Origin: a virus
IMG/VR virus record: IMGVR_UViG_3300045125_000034
Coordinates: 62,001-126,000 of that record
Strand: one strand, 5' to 3'
Length of the DNA stretch: 64,000 nt
The notes below the pieces were generated by a model. It saw only the letters and a program-made list of their open reading frames with translations. It did no database searches and was not told the DNA's origin. Shown one piece after another: positions 9,321-18,376 of the stretch (its first letter is position 1; every line of letters begins with the position of its first letter). Both the position numbers and the translations under genes were made by a program.

Positions 9321-9321
9321 A

Positions 9322-9593
9322 ATGAAAAAGTACAAAGACCTAGTTGAAGAATTGAAATTGCAAGAAGCCTGAAAGCCTTGAGAGACAAGGCTGGTGAAGT
9401 CGGGCGTATCCTATTCAATTTTGAAACAAGTCTACAACAGAGGGATGGCTGCTTGGAAGGGGCGGCTACAGACCCAGAGCCACACCACAGCAATGGGCAT
9501 TGGCTAGGAGTGAACTCATTTTTAACCGACGGCAAGACCCGCCATACAGCAGATGCAGACCTTGGAAGAAAGCCAAGGGCTGAAAAGTACTAA
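9322..9593 (+). CDS. Small conserved phage protein
   Basis: Starts MKKYKDLVEELKLQEA at 9322. Frame changes then lead to VYNRGMAAWKGGYRP, TPQQWAMARVNSFLTDGKTR and HTADADL. The GMAAWxGGxRPxxTxQQWxxARVxSFL pattern is a recurrent roughly 90-residue phage protein of unknown function, seen in T4-like and other large phages. The last frame ends at 9593; an alternative frame ends a few codons earlier. The gene follows the previous one directly and is followed by a late-type box. Confidence 0.55.
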
Positions 9594-9597
9594 ATAT
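9590..9597 (+). promoter_or_regulatory. T4-late-type box CTAAATAT
   Basis: Lies 28 bases before ATG 9626, with a ribosome site AAGGAG at 9615-9620 between them. This is a conventional leadered late promoter arrangement. Confidence 0.45.
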
Positions 9598-9625
9598 AGG
9601 TTAGCAACATCCTCAAGGAGTTACC

Positions 9626-10190
9626 ATGCATAACAGCCCAATCAGTAAGGCATTTTACAACAACATCGCAGAAGTTCTATCCTGGCAAGACTACAAAGAA
9701 GGTAGAACTTCCCCAATCCCTAGTTGAAGCAGCAAAGGCTGCTGCAAGGATTTGGAAACATCGTTCTTGGCTGAGGGCTATACCAGCATTGAGCGTCGTA
9801 AGGAAATCCTCCGTAAGCACCTCAAGGAAGGGGCTTCCAAGTGTGGATGCAACCTAACAAACCAAATGGTTGCTCGTTTTGATGAGATGGTTGATGAGGT
9901 TGATGCTCCTGTTGTTGCTTGAAGAATCAAAGGACAAGATGCCAACCCAAAACAGCCCACTATAGCAACCCCAAGCGAGGTTGCTAAGAAGACTGCCAAG
10001 CCACGAGGCGGCAGCATCGGTATTAAGAACACGGCATTGGCAGGCAGCAAGAAGAATCCTCCAAAGATGGAAGAAGTTGCTACCGAAGAGGCAAACAGTA
10101 TCGTAGAAACAACCAGCACTAAACGCTTTTGTGAACGAACTGAACGGCGACGAGATTCGCATCCTAAAGAACATTCTTTCCAACCGCTAA
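9626..10190 (+). CDS. Hypothetical phage protein, frame-shifted
   Basis: Starts MHNSPISKAFYNNIAE with AAGGAG upstream. Later pieces are FLAEGYTSIERRKEILRK, HLKEGASKCGCNLTNQ, MVARFDEMVDEVD, a Pro/Lys-rich linker (AKKTAKPRGG) and the end NELNGDEIRILKNILSNR. About 185 residues with mostly helical ends around a disordered basic middle. No family is recognised. It is preceded and followed by late-type boxes, which suggests late expression. Confidence 0.5.
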
Positions 10191-10194
10191 ATAG
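10187..10194 (+). promoter_or_regulatory. T4-late-type box CTAAATAG
   Basis: Overlaps the stop of the upstream gene and lies 21 bases before ATG 10216. Confidence 0.45.
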
Positions 10195-10215
10195 GTAAGA
10201 GGTGGAGAACACGAA

Positions 10216-11031
10216 ATGTCTTACTGGAATACAAACGATAGAGAAGAATCAAAGCCAGCTTGGCTGAACCACGTCACAGAAGCGTTTCGTGTGGCAAGAA
10301 ACAGCCAAAGGTTGGGAAGTGCCTCTTAGCAGATGGTAACTCAAACTTGGCAAAACCAGTGCTTGATGGAACAAAAACACTAGTGAGCAACAGATAGAGT
10401 TCCACTAACCGAACTTCTGGTTAAGCTTTGCCTGTAGATCCTAGAGCACAACTGGTCTATCAGCATCAAACTGGACAGCCAGAACAGCACCGTATTTCGG
10501 GTGGTACTGCTTCATCGGATACACTCAAACTATGCGGGCATACATCACCCGCCCATTCGGCGGCGATAGTTTCACCGTGCAGGTGGTATTATCAACGGCG
10601 TTGGCGTTTCGCACGACTCTGGCACAAACTACGGTCTTAATGGATATGGGGTGTCTACTCTATATTGGAAGAGCGAAAGACAAGTGCGGCGGAACAGGTT
10701 ACATTAAGGTTTGTGCAAACGATGTGAACTTCACAAACACCCTGGATCGCTATCCTTGACTGCAAGCAGCTCTAACTGCCGCTTCAACAACTGCCGGAAC
10801 TGTAAGAACCATCGCGTTCTTCACAAATGCAAATCTGCTGAATACCTCAAATGTCTCCTGCCGGATGTTTACGCTGAAGCACTATTCGGTCCAACATCTT
10901 CATACAATAGTAACATTGGTGTTAATATCCGTATTCCTTGGGGAATCACCACGGGCAACTACGGCATGACCGCTAATGTCTTTGATGGAACAGTCACGGG
11001 TTCAAGTAAGTTCACAGTCACCGTTTATTGA
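10216..11031 (+). CDS. Putative virion structural protein, frame-shifted
   Basis: Starts MSYWNTNDREESKPAWLN, an opening seen in T4-like cyanophage virion proteins (xYWNxxDREESKPxWL). The middle is badly frame-broken (MRAYITRPFGGDSFTVQVV, VCANDVNFTNTLD). The C-terminus SNIGVNIRIPWGITTGNYG and GSSKFTVTVY looks like a beta-sandwich. About 270 residues. A capsid-associated or tail accessory protein is likely, but the exact role is not readable. Confidence 0.5.
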
Positions 11032-11040
11032 TAGGAGTAG

Positions 11041-11580
11041 ATGATGCGTTTCAAAGACTGGCGTAAGAGTCTGAGATGAGAACTCGATGGCGATATGCCG
11101 ATAGTAGCTATCGGGTTTAGCCACCTTCGTCCCGCAGTTGCGCCTATTCAATCCCGATGGTGCTATTGACACCCCCGAGACAAACATCGCAGCACTAACA
11201 GGTGAGGCGATTGATAAGTTGAATGCCTACTTCTGGGAATGGTGGCTTTCTGCAAGTCATACATCAACCCATCAACCGTACTAAATCACATTCAGACCGA
11301 AACTTGCGGAGTTCGGTCTTCACTTTGACTGCCGCCTTCCTCCCGCAAAGCAAGGCGTTGGTCCAACCAAGCGACTCACGAACAGCACCTGGACAAGAAC
11401 GGACCAGCTGACCCCAAGTTGAAGAGGGCGAACACTACTATCCTCTGACCATGTTTGGTGGCTCACACGGTCGCTATCCAAACCGATCCAACTCTTGAGC
11501 CATATCACTCAGATGGCATCACCCGCAAGACAGGAACCTCTTGTACCTATGCGTACATGTGATGAGAAATCGAGAACTCA
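11041..11580 (+). CDS. Hypothetical protein, badly frame-shifted
   Basis: An AGGAG site (11034-11038) precedes ATG 11041/11044. Readable fragments are MMRFKDWRKSL, GDMPIVAIGFSHLRP, NPDGAIDTPETNIAALTG, EAIDKLNAYFWE and HLDKNGPADPKLKRAN. No family is recognised. The C-terminal border with the next gene is uncertain because at least five frame changes occur in 540 bases. Confidence 0.35.
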
Positions 11581-11608
11581 ACCTTCACAGTCAAGCTCCT
11601 ATATCAAG

Positions 11609-12210
11609 ATGGGTACTGTTCAGAATCCTGCTATGGAGGAGACTGAGGTCGAGGGCGAGGATATCGTTGAAGCCAAGGGCGAGTTGACGTGGAAGCACAG
11701 TAAGGATGGGAAATTCCAAGTAGTTCGTTACTTGGGCAATCAGAAGTTCTCACGACCAATAAAGACCTTCAACAAGCGAGAAAAGATGCTCGCAAGCATT
11801 GATAGCAAAGAAGGAAAGAAGGAAGGTTGGAGCGAGGAGACCAGAGGAGTTCTGGTAAAAAAACTGGATGAAGTAGTCTCAATGAAGGACTTGGGTTTCA
11901 AGCCCACGACTTCAATCGGCGGTACATCCTTGATCGGCTACATCAAGGGCACAGACCATCAACGAAATAAGCAAGATTCTTGGTTCACCTACGAGATATA
12001 CCCGTGGCGTAAAAGCGTAAGTGTGCTGTGGGCTATCAGTAACGATAGATTGACCATAACCATCTACGACTACACCACAGGCGGTACTAGATGACAACGA
12101 GAAGTACGACTTCCATGTTGGCACATTCTACAACAAGTATTCGGTAACCGAGTCTGTTCGTAGAAGCACTCAAGATGATGGGTCTAAAGTTCGTCGCCAA
12201 GAAGCGATAA
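11609..12210 (+). CDS. Hypothetical protein (about 200 aa)
   Basis: A long readable frame (about 11609-11940) gives an acidic start (EETEVEGEDIVEAKGE) and LTWKHSKDGKFQVVRY. After frame changes it ends in a small alpha/beta domain: TTSIGGTSLIGYIKG, VLWAISNDRLTITIYDY, KYDFHVGTF and FVEALKMMGLKFVAKKR. The C-terminal part resembles a small domain found in several phage and bacterial proteins (GY....LV..FG.P...D....W......T...Y); its function is unknown. The start is uncertain and the gene could continue from the preceding one. It is followed by a strong terminator. Confidence 0.45.
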
Positions 12211-12243
12211 GGGCGTTCCAAAATCCGTGCATTTCATCGCCCG

Positions 12244-12272
12244 AAAGGAGTTGCAAAAACAACTCCTTTTTT
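12244..12272 (+). terminator. Rho-independent terminator
   Basis: Nine-base stem AAGGAGTTG / CAACTCCTT (12245-12253 / 12260-12268), six-base A-rich loop, then a T-run. It ends the transcription unit that includes the gene stopping at 12210. Confidence 0.8.
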
Positions 12273-12305
12273 CTTGCATAGATAATGGTATAACGATGGT
12301 AAACT

Positions 12306-12703
12306 ATGCAATTCAAAAAACCGGAATGAAGACAACTTTACGCCATTTGCGGTCAAGAACTACGACAACCCGCAATGTGCAAGTAAGCATTACGAACGAG
12401 TCCGAGGAAGACCTCACACGCATAGTCTATTTGAAGCGTCTGTTCAAGAAGTATCAATTCGCACGGGCGAACTTCGGGAACGACTAATCCTCAACCATCT
12501 CATCACCTTTCTATAATGTATTCGGTATTCCTGCGGGGAACCGAATGCTGTTTTATAGGATGGACAAAGACTTGCTGTCCTACCTCAAAACCTTCTCGTT
12601 TACCTGCAATATCTGCCAGAAACCACTAAAGATATAGAGGGCATAGATATAGTAGGAACGGCCGCTTGATCCTGCCATAGTTCAGAAGTTGAGGACTCTC
12701 TAA
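12306..12703 (+). CDS. Conserved T4-like phage hypothetical protein
   Basis: About 130 residues starting MQFKKP. After frame changes: FTPFAVKNYDNPQCAS, DLTRIVYLKRLFKKY, TGELRERLILNHLITF, NVFG, RMLFYRMDKDLLSYLKTFLVY, LQYLPET and the end IVQKLRTL. The pattern LTRI.Y.KRLF..Y...GELRERLILNH......VFG...A.RMLF is a conserved small protein next to helicase/primase-type genes in T4-like cyanophages, function unknown. The stop overlaps the next ATG (TAATG at 12701-12705). Confidence 0.6.
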
Positions 12704-13413
12704 TGAATATCATAGATGTCGTAATAGCCTACCGATTCGTCACGATTCTCTCAACCCCTTGGACGAGCATGGAGGCTTTCAAGTACGGCATCATAGACAA
12801 AAAGGGCAAGATCCTAAAGAAGAGAAGCCAACTGTCTACCCCGCAGGAAAAGGCTGCTTACCCTGATGTCTCTTCACCCTGTGTTGGAACATCAAGCGTA
12901 TTCTTGAAAAGGTCGGATTCAAGAGTCAGTTGACAAACTTTGCTGCCGCTCTGTGGCTACTCAAGGAGAAGTACGGCGAGACAGATCCCATGAAGTTTGA
13001 GAGGCTGCTGAACGATATCTTCAACGAGAGAGGTATATCCCTCAAGCCGATCATAGCCGAGCATAAGAACAACAACCTAATAGAGCCGGGCGTATACAGG
13101 CTCTACAACAAACTATACAGAGTTAAAGGAGTCGGTCAAGCCCGTTGGCGATGTGTTTGGAATCCCCGTCTTCAAGTTTGGCAACAAGGTCTTTATCCTT
13201 GACGAACTAAAGAGAGTGGCAGAAGACGGGGCTGTTGCTGCTCCTGCAAACAATGTTGGCGGTGGTGCTATGGCAGGCGTATCGCCGGGTCAGGAGCCAC
13301 CCATGCCAAAAAGCGTTGCCAAGAAGCGTAAGAAACTACTTAAGCGTCAGCAAGACAGAATGACAAAGGATGTGAAGACCCTGAATATCATTGATCCTTC
13401 AGGACAAAAGTGA
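12703..13413 (+). CDS. Conserved T4-like phage hypothetical protein
   Basis: About 235 residues. The N-terminus MNIIDVVIAYRFVTILSTPW is followed by EAFKYGIIDKKGKILKK, NIKRILEKVGFKSQL and TNFAAALWLLKEKYGE. The second half contains LIEPGVYRLYNKLYRV, VGDVFGIPVFKFGNKVF, a Gly/Ala-rich linker and a basic tail (KKRKKLLKRQQDRMTKD). It matches a protein family I recall from T4-like cyanophages (FVYRxVTLLxTPWxxTDAFKxGIID) with unknown function. It is translationally coupled to the preceding gene. Frame shifts occur near 12900 and 13135. Confidence 0.6.
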
Positions 13414-13561
13414 TATAGGTTCTATGTATACAAGAAACTTGTGAGATTGACAAAATAATCGACAATCTTTACTTGACATTCCAAAACCCCCCAACTTTAG
13501 TTAAAATTGGTGTTGGGTTGAAATCACTACTTGCAATAAGTCACTAACTGCCACATTGTCA

Positions 13562-13590
13562 CTTGATTTGCCCCGTGTTTATGATATACT
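13562..13590 (+). promoter_or_regulatory. Sigma-70-like promoter, leaderless arrangement, for primase
   Basis: TATACT at 13585-13590, with a weak -35 (CTTGAT 13562-13567, 17-base spacer; alternatively TTGATT two bases further on). Six bases separate the -10 hexamer from ATG 13597, the same spacing as at 2357 and 3817. The 180 bases before it (13414-13596) hold no gene. Confidence 0.55.
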
Positions 13591-13596
13591 AGCCGC

Positions 13597-14640
13597 AATG
13601 GGCTTCCTTGAAATCAAGTACATCAATATGGTCTCCCCACGGCTAACCCGTTTCGTATGGAAGAAGACGAACAATCTAGCCACATGCAGGTGTCCAATAT
13701 GCGGAGACTCCAGAGAAACCGAACCAAGACCCGCTTCTACTTCTACGAAAGGAAGGGTGGCTTTATGTCAAGTGCCACAACTGTGACTATGGAACAACCT
13801 CGCACGATTCCTTGAGCAGTTTGACAGGGGACTCTTACGACCAATACATTATGGAGAAGTACCGAAGCGGGCTTGCATAGGGCAACGAGCCAAAGCCCGA
13901 CTCTCAAGTTTGAGCAACCAAGATTCAATACAGTGAAGCGATAGACCAAATAAGGGAGCAGGAGGCTATCGGACTCCCTTCACTTGACTCGCTTCCGCAG
14001 GATCATCTTGCGGTAGAGTTTGTCCGTAGTCGCCTGGATCCCGAGAGACAAGTGGGGGCTTCTATACTACGCAGAACACTTCGGAGAGTGGGCAAAAACC
14101 ATAGACCCTGAGAAGGAGCTGGGCGATGAGCCGAGACTCATCACACCCATCATTCGTGGTGGCAGACCGACCGGTGCTAACTGCCGTGCTTTGGACAGCA
14201 GGCAGGGGCAAGAACATTCTTGCCACATCACTCTACGCAAAGAGAAGGACGAAGACCGCCCGTGGTTTGGTCTAGACAGGCTGAACCCCAAGGAACAGGT
14301 TATCGTGGTGGAGGGTCCAAGCTAGACCCCTGTTCCTACCAAATGCAGTAGCCATGTCGGGGCTAGGTAAATGCACAAGCCTACCCAAGGAGTTGGGTGA
14401 GTCTCCCATCTTTGCCTTGGACAAACGAGCCAAGAAACAAGGAGTCGGTCAAGACCATGAATGAGTTGATCGCTATGGGCAGGTCGGTATGCTTTTACAC
14501 AAGTAAAGTCACGCAGAAGGACATAAACGAAATGGTCCTCGCGGGTCACGCGCCTGCCCGCGTGTGCGAGATGATAAAGCGAAAACGCCCGTCAAAGGAC
14601 CGTCTGCCAAACTAAAATGATGACTTGGAAACGCTGCTGA
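13597..14640 (+). CDS. 61: DNA primase, gp61-like
   Basis: About 345 residues. The N-terminus EIKYINMVSPRLTRF is that of T4-like gp61. The zinc finger CRCPICGDS, then TKTRFYFYERKGG and VKCHNCDYGTTLARFLEQ, supplies the Cys pairs. The middle has LAVEFVRSR and WGLLYYAEHFGEW. Toprim motifs are VIVVEGPLDSLFLPN, NAVAMSGLG and PIFALDNEPRNKES. The C-terminus continues through a short GC-rich patch (14538-14570) to AKLKMMTWKRC, ending at TGA 14638-14640, typical for the family. It makes RNA primers for the gp41-type helicase at 2357. At least six frame changes occur. There is no ribosome site, and the promoter -10 box is six bases before the start. Confidence 0.88.
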
Positions 14641-14644
14641 AAGC

Positions 14645-14652
14645 CTAAATAA
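14645..14652 (+). promoter_or_regulatory. T4-late-type box CTAAATAA, near-leaderless
   Basis: The box ends four bases before ATG 14657, so the expected start site lies within a base or so of the start codon. Confidence 0.5.
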
Positions 14653-14656
14653 TGGC

Positions 14657-15077
14657 ATGAAGCGTTTCACAGAATTCCTGAAGGAGACTTCCATAGTGAC
14701 CGACCGCCAAATGGTCAAGAAGTCCTATGGCTCCTTCCACGGGCAAGGTACTGTCTTTGTGTGGGTAGCCATCTCAAAGGGCAAGGTATACAAGACAGGA
14801 AAGATTGCGTCAGTAGATGTCACAGATGCCGGCGAAGGCAGCAGTTAGACAGATCGCTCATGATTTGCAGGCAGATGTTGACACCATGCGTGTCGGCCTG
14901 GCAGAGATGGTAAGACCTTGGCTGGATGTTGATGTGACAAGAGTGGAGTCATCTCAACATCGCGGTAGACATCGGAGACTTGGGAGATTTGGACAAGCCC
15001 GAAGGAACAGGCAAAGCTTCAAGAAATCAAAGCCACCAAGAAACCAATCACTAGCAATCACAAAACTGAATTTCTAA
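14657..15077 (+). CDS. Hypothetical phage protein, frame-shifted
   Basis: Starts MKRFTEFLKETSIVTDRQ, the amphipathic opening (MKRFTEFLKE) also seen at the start of the fusion enzyme at 6315 (VKRFTEIVAE), a feature of many T4-like structural or prohead-associated proteins. FVWVAISKGKVYKTGKIAS follows. Frame changes near 14845 lead to QIAHDLQADVDTMRVG. The rest is fragmentary, ending near 15077. About 140 residues. No function is recognised. Confidence 0.45.
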
Positions 15078-15093
15078 ACAAGGAGTTTACATA

Positions 15094-15848
15094 ATGGATA
15101 CTTTGAAGATGGATGATCGCCATACCGTTAAGGTTTTGGACCGAGGGTTCGTGAAGTACATTGACCATATGGGAAGCGACTTGATGGTAGCCAATGCCGC
15201 CCGTGTCTCGTTCAACAAGGCGAGTGATTGGGACGTGGAAGGAACCTCCATTGGAGTGGTTCCCGCGAACACAAACTATCGGAACGGGATCAGAAACTCG
15301 TCAAGTATCTTGCAACTCACAAGCATTGGACTCCCGTTTGCTCATCCGCAGCATTACCTTGCACATCAAGGCTCCAACCTCCATTCGAGATCGCTAACTC
15401 TTCAAGCACAAGCAAGGGTTTGTGGAGCAGCCTTGAAGTGAGCCGTCGTTATGCGGTAAAGGGACGAACCTTTGACTTCTATGTGCCTGATTGGCGTTCT
15501 GCTCCAACCAACGGAGCCAAGCAGGGTAGCGATGACTTCATGACAGAACTAGTAACAAACGATCTAGACCGTGCCTACAGCCGTGTCGCTCTTGATGCTG
15601 TGGATACTTACAACATGCTTCTTACAGGAGGGTGTTGCCCCCGAGCAGGGCCGGGATTTGTTCCACACTCAAGGCACTTTACACCGAGTGGTGGTGGACA
15701 GGAAGTCTTGCCGCATACGCCCGCGTGTACGCACTACGCTCAGACCTGCATGCTCAATGGGAAGTACGGGAATACGCAAAACGCTATTTATCTTCGATTA
15801 GACCGCTATTCCCCTCTGTGTCGTGGGAGGCTCTTTGCCCACCCCTAA
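15094..15848 (+). CDS. thyX: Flavin-dependent thymidylate synthase ThyX
   Basis: About 250 residues starting MDTLKMDDRHTVKVLDRG with AAGGAG upstream (15081-15086). FVKYIDHMGSDLMVANAARV matches the ThyX N-terminus. After frame changes the sequence shows KYLATHKHWTP, LHIKAPTSIRD, FKHKQGFV, SLEVSRRYAV (the ThyX signature Glu-x-Ser-x-Arg-Tyr region), a GAKQGSDDF stretch, GVAPEQ and TEWWWTGSLAAYARVYAL, then the C-terminal RPLFP / SWEALCPP. ThyX methylates dUMP using FAD, NADPH and methylene-THF. In T4-like cyanophages it supplies dTMP for replication alongside phage ribonucleotide reductase, here class II at 27317. Confidence 0.88.
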
Positions 15849-15852
15849 ATAC
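15845..15852 (+). promoter_or_regulatory. T4-late-type box CTAAATAC, leaderless
   Basis: The box ends five bases before ATG 15858. With the T4 late geometry (box at -13 to -6) the predicted start site is exactly the A of the start codon. Confidence 0.55.
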
Positions 15853-15857
15853 CTCTA

Positions 15858-17670
15858 ATGGAGCAGTCTGACTGGTCAAATCAAGAGCCATCCGACGAGA
15901 AAGAATTCCTTCCAAGAGTTTGCAGAGTTCTTGGAGTCGGATACCGAGTCAAAACCTTTAAGAGAGGTTGCCGATGGTCTACAGGAGAGCAAGGCGAACG
16001 CGGAATGCGGGTCTTCGTGGTCTCCGTGGTATTACAGACCGAAAGGTGAGAAGTGGTGACAAGCGTGAGAGGCGAAAGCGCGGAAAGGGTGCGACGGGCT
16101 ATTCAGGATCGCAGGGAGCCACGGGCGCACAAGGACTTCAGGGTGCTACGGGGCCACAGGGAGAGAAAGGTGAGAGAGGAGATCGCGGAGAACAGGGAGA
16201 ATCCGGGTCCTCAAGGGGTATCTGGCGCCCGCAAGGCAAAGTGGGCGAGAAAGGTGAGAGAGGGGATAAGGGAGAGCAGGGAGCAAAGGGCGAGAAGGGG
16301 TCCAAAGGGAGATCGCGGAGAGAAAGGCGATACGGGCGAAAAAGGCGATACTGGACTGAGACGAGATGGGTCTGTAGGTCCACAAGGAGAGCAAGGTCCA
16401 AAGGGAGACAAGGGTGATCGTGGTGAACGCGGACCCAAGGGCGACAAGGGTGATCGCGGGGATGTTGGACCAAGAGGCGACAACGGTGAACGAGGCGAGA
16501 AGGGTGATCGTGGTGATGTTGGTCCCACAGGTCCGCAAGGAGAGACAGGAGTTCTGCTAAGTACCCACTAAAGTACGGATGCCAAGAAGAAACTACTAAC
16601 CATAGACACCACAAAGTTGGTTGGTGGCGGTAGTGTAAGCCGAGATGGTGGCGGTGGTGGTCTTGATACGGCGTTCAAGTACATATCGGTATCGGGGCAA
16701 TCAGGTCTTACCTCAGTTCATACGATGCGGAGACTTTGACTTTCATTGGTGGGTACTGGCGTTAACATAACAACAGATTCATCAACAAATAAGCCTATCC
16801 ATATCTGCTACGGGTGGTGGCGGTGGCGGCACCCACCTTGCCCAATTTTACCTTTTCTGATACAGCCCCCCGCTAAGCAATAGATGGAGATAGGTGGTTT
16901 AATAGTACAAATGGAATTTTGCACACTTACATGTATGATGGGATTCTGGACAATGGGTTCAGAGTGACAGCGGAATCGGTGGGGATAATGGTAGTGATGG
17001 TGCTACAGGAGTTGCGGGTGCTACAGGATCAACGGGCAAAACCAAGTGCTACAGGATCAACAGGAAACATCGGTGCTATGAAAACACAGGATCAACAGGT
17101 AACACAGGTGCTACAGGATCAACAGGAAACACAGGTGATACTGACCACAGGGCAACACAGGTTCAACAGGGAAACACAGGAAAACACAGGATCAACTGGT
17201 AACACAGGTGCTACAGGATCAACAGGCAACATCGGTGCTACAGGAAACACAGGATCAACGGGGTCAGACAGGTGCTACAGGTCAAACTGGTGCAACGTAC
17301 AGACAGATCAACGGGTCGACAGGATCAACTGGTAACACAGGAGCAACGGGTCAGACCGGGCGTTACAGGAAACACAGGTATACTGGACCACAGGGCAACA
17401 CAGGTTCAACAGGAAACACAGGTTCAACAGGAAACACAGGTGCTACAGGTAACACAGGTGCTACAGGTAACACAGGTGATACTGGACCACAGGGCAACAC
17501 AGGTTCAATGGTGCCCAGGTGCTACAGGAAACACAGGTGCTACAGGGAAACACAGGTGCTACAGGTAACACAGGTTCAACAGGAAACACAGGTTCAACAG
17601 GAAACACAGGTGCTAAGCATAGGTCAAACAGGTAACAGGGAGCACTCGTCCGCAGGACCTTGATTTGTGA
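15858..17670 (+). CDS. Collagen-like tail fibre protein, frame-shifted
   Basis: The N-terminus is acidic ([13 protein letters not shown]). From about 16040 to 16560 the protein is a Gly-X-Y collagen-like region rich in charged triplets ([24 protein letters not shown]). A non-repeat segment follows (16560-16990) with a Gly-rich turn, [11 protein letters not shown] and [18 protein letters not shown], a motif common in phage tail fibres. A second collagen-like region (16990-17640) uses Gly-(Ser/Asn/Ala)-Thr triplets ([10 protein letters not shown]). About 600 residues. Collagen-like phage proteins form trimeric rods. Frames break very often in the repeats, and the gene could be two proteins split near 16570. 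Confidence 0.65.
16985..17635 (+). repeat. Collagen-codon tandem repeat (9-nt units)
   Basis: Tandem units of GGN-NNN-ACA, mainly GGTTCAACA, GGAAACACA and GGTGCTACA, encoding Gly-Ser-Thr, Gly-Asn-Thr and Gly-Ala-Thr. Part of the fibre gene above. Confidence 0.9.
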
Positions 17671-17688
17671 TTGCTATGGCAATAGCCC

Positions 17689-17696
17689 TATAAATA
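17689..17696 (+). promoter_or_regulatory. T4 late promoter TATAAATA
   Basis: A perfect match to the T4 late consensus, 13 bases before ATG 17710, with the ribosome site AGGAG at 17700-17704. It lies just after the fibre gene. Confidence 0.65.
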
Positions 17697-17709
17697 CACA
17701 GGAGAACCC

Positions 17710-18364
17710 ATGAAGAAACTACTAGGACAAGACGCATCAGGCACATACGCATTCAACCCCACAGCCAAAACTGTGACATTTTCAGGGTTGAGTCAGGCTA
17801 TCACTCTAGCCAACATTCTTCTCATTACCAATGTCACCGCAAACACCATTATCTACAATTTTGCCAGTTCATCCACAGGTGCGGTGAGTTTTGCCAACAA
17901 TGTGCTGACGCTTGACTACGACACCACATCCATGAACTCTAGCAGGATGTGCTGCAAGTCTATCTTGACCTTGCAGGTGAGGAATCCCTTCACGACCTTC
18001 TTCGCCGCATGAACAAACTGCTGGAAAGCAATGCGGTGGTGGACACCGATTGCGTCAGAGAGTGGCGATTGATGCCATTGGAACCAGCACTGCTGGTTCT
18101 GCACCAACCGAAGTTAACGCAACTGTTCCTGTTTCTGGTACGGTTACGGCAACGGTCTATCGGATCCATGACAACTATATCCATAGGAGCAATAACGATA
18201 TTCAGTATGCACAGAGCAGTCAGGTTAATCCATATGCAAGTCACAAGCAATGTTACACTTGTGCTAGGACTATGAACGGCTCGATTGACGAGCGTTGGCG
18301 TATTGCCGATGATGCAAGAAACCTTTATGCTTCCGCAATTCGCTCTAAACTTTCATTCTCATAA
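17710..18364 (+). CDS. Virion structural protein (tail/baseplate accessory)
   Basis: Starts MKKLLGQDASGTYAFNPTAK, followed by TVTFSGLSQAITLANILLIT, TIIYNFASSSTGAVSF and LTLDYDTTSMN. This matches a small virion protein family widespread in T4-like cyanophages (xKLLAQDxSGTYxFxAxxKTVTF). After a frame change near 17945 it continues LQVYLDLAGEESLHDLLRRM and DAIGTSTAGSAPTEVNATVP. About 215 residues. It has a late promoter and ribosome site. Probably a baseplate or fibre-attachment component; no biochemical role is known to me. Confidence 0.6.
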
Positions 18365-18376
18365 TAGGATTAAACA

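Noticed and set aside
12274-12294. Promoter (TTGCAT ... TATAAC) before 12306
   Set aside because: The spacer between the two hexamers is only nine bases, too short for a sigma-70 promoter.
13414-13596. Possible replication origin in the gene-free gap before primase
   Set aside because: No iterons or repeated boxes; only AT-rich sequence, a TTGACA-like word or two and the primase promoter are visible.
16985-17635. Regular short repeats resembling a CRISPR array
   Set aside because: The unit is 9 nt with no unique spacers, and it translates as Gly-X-Thr collagen.
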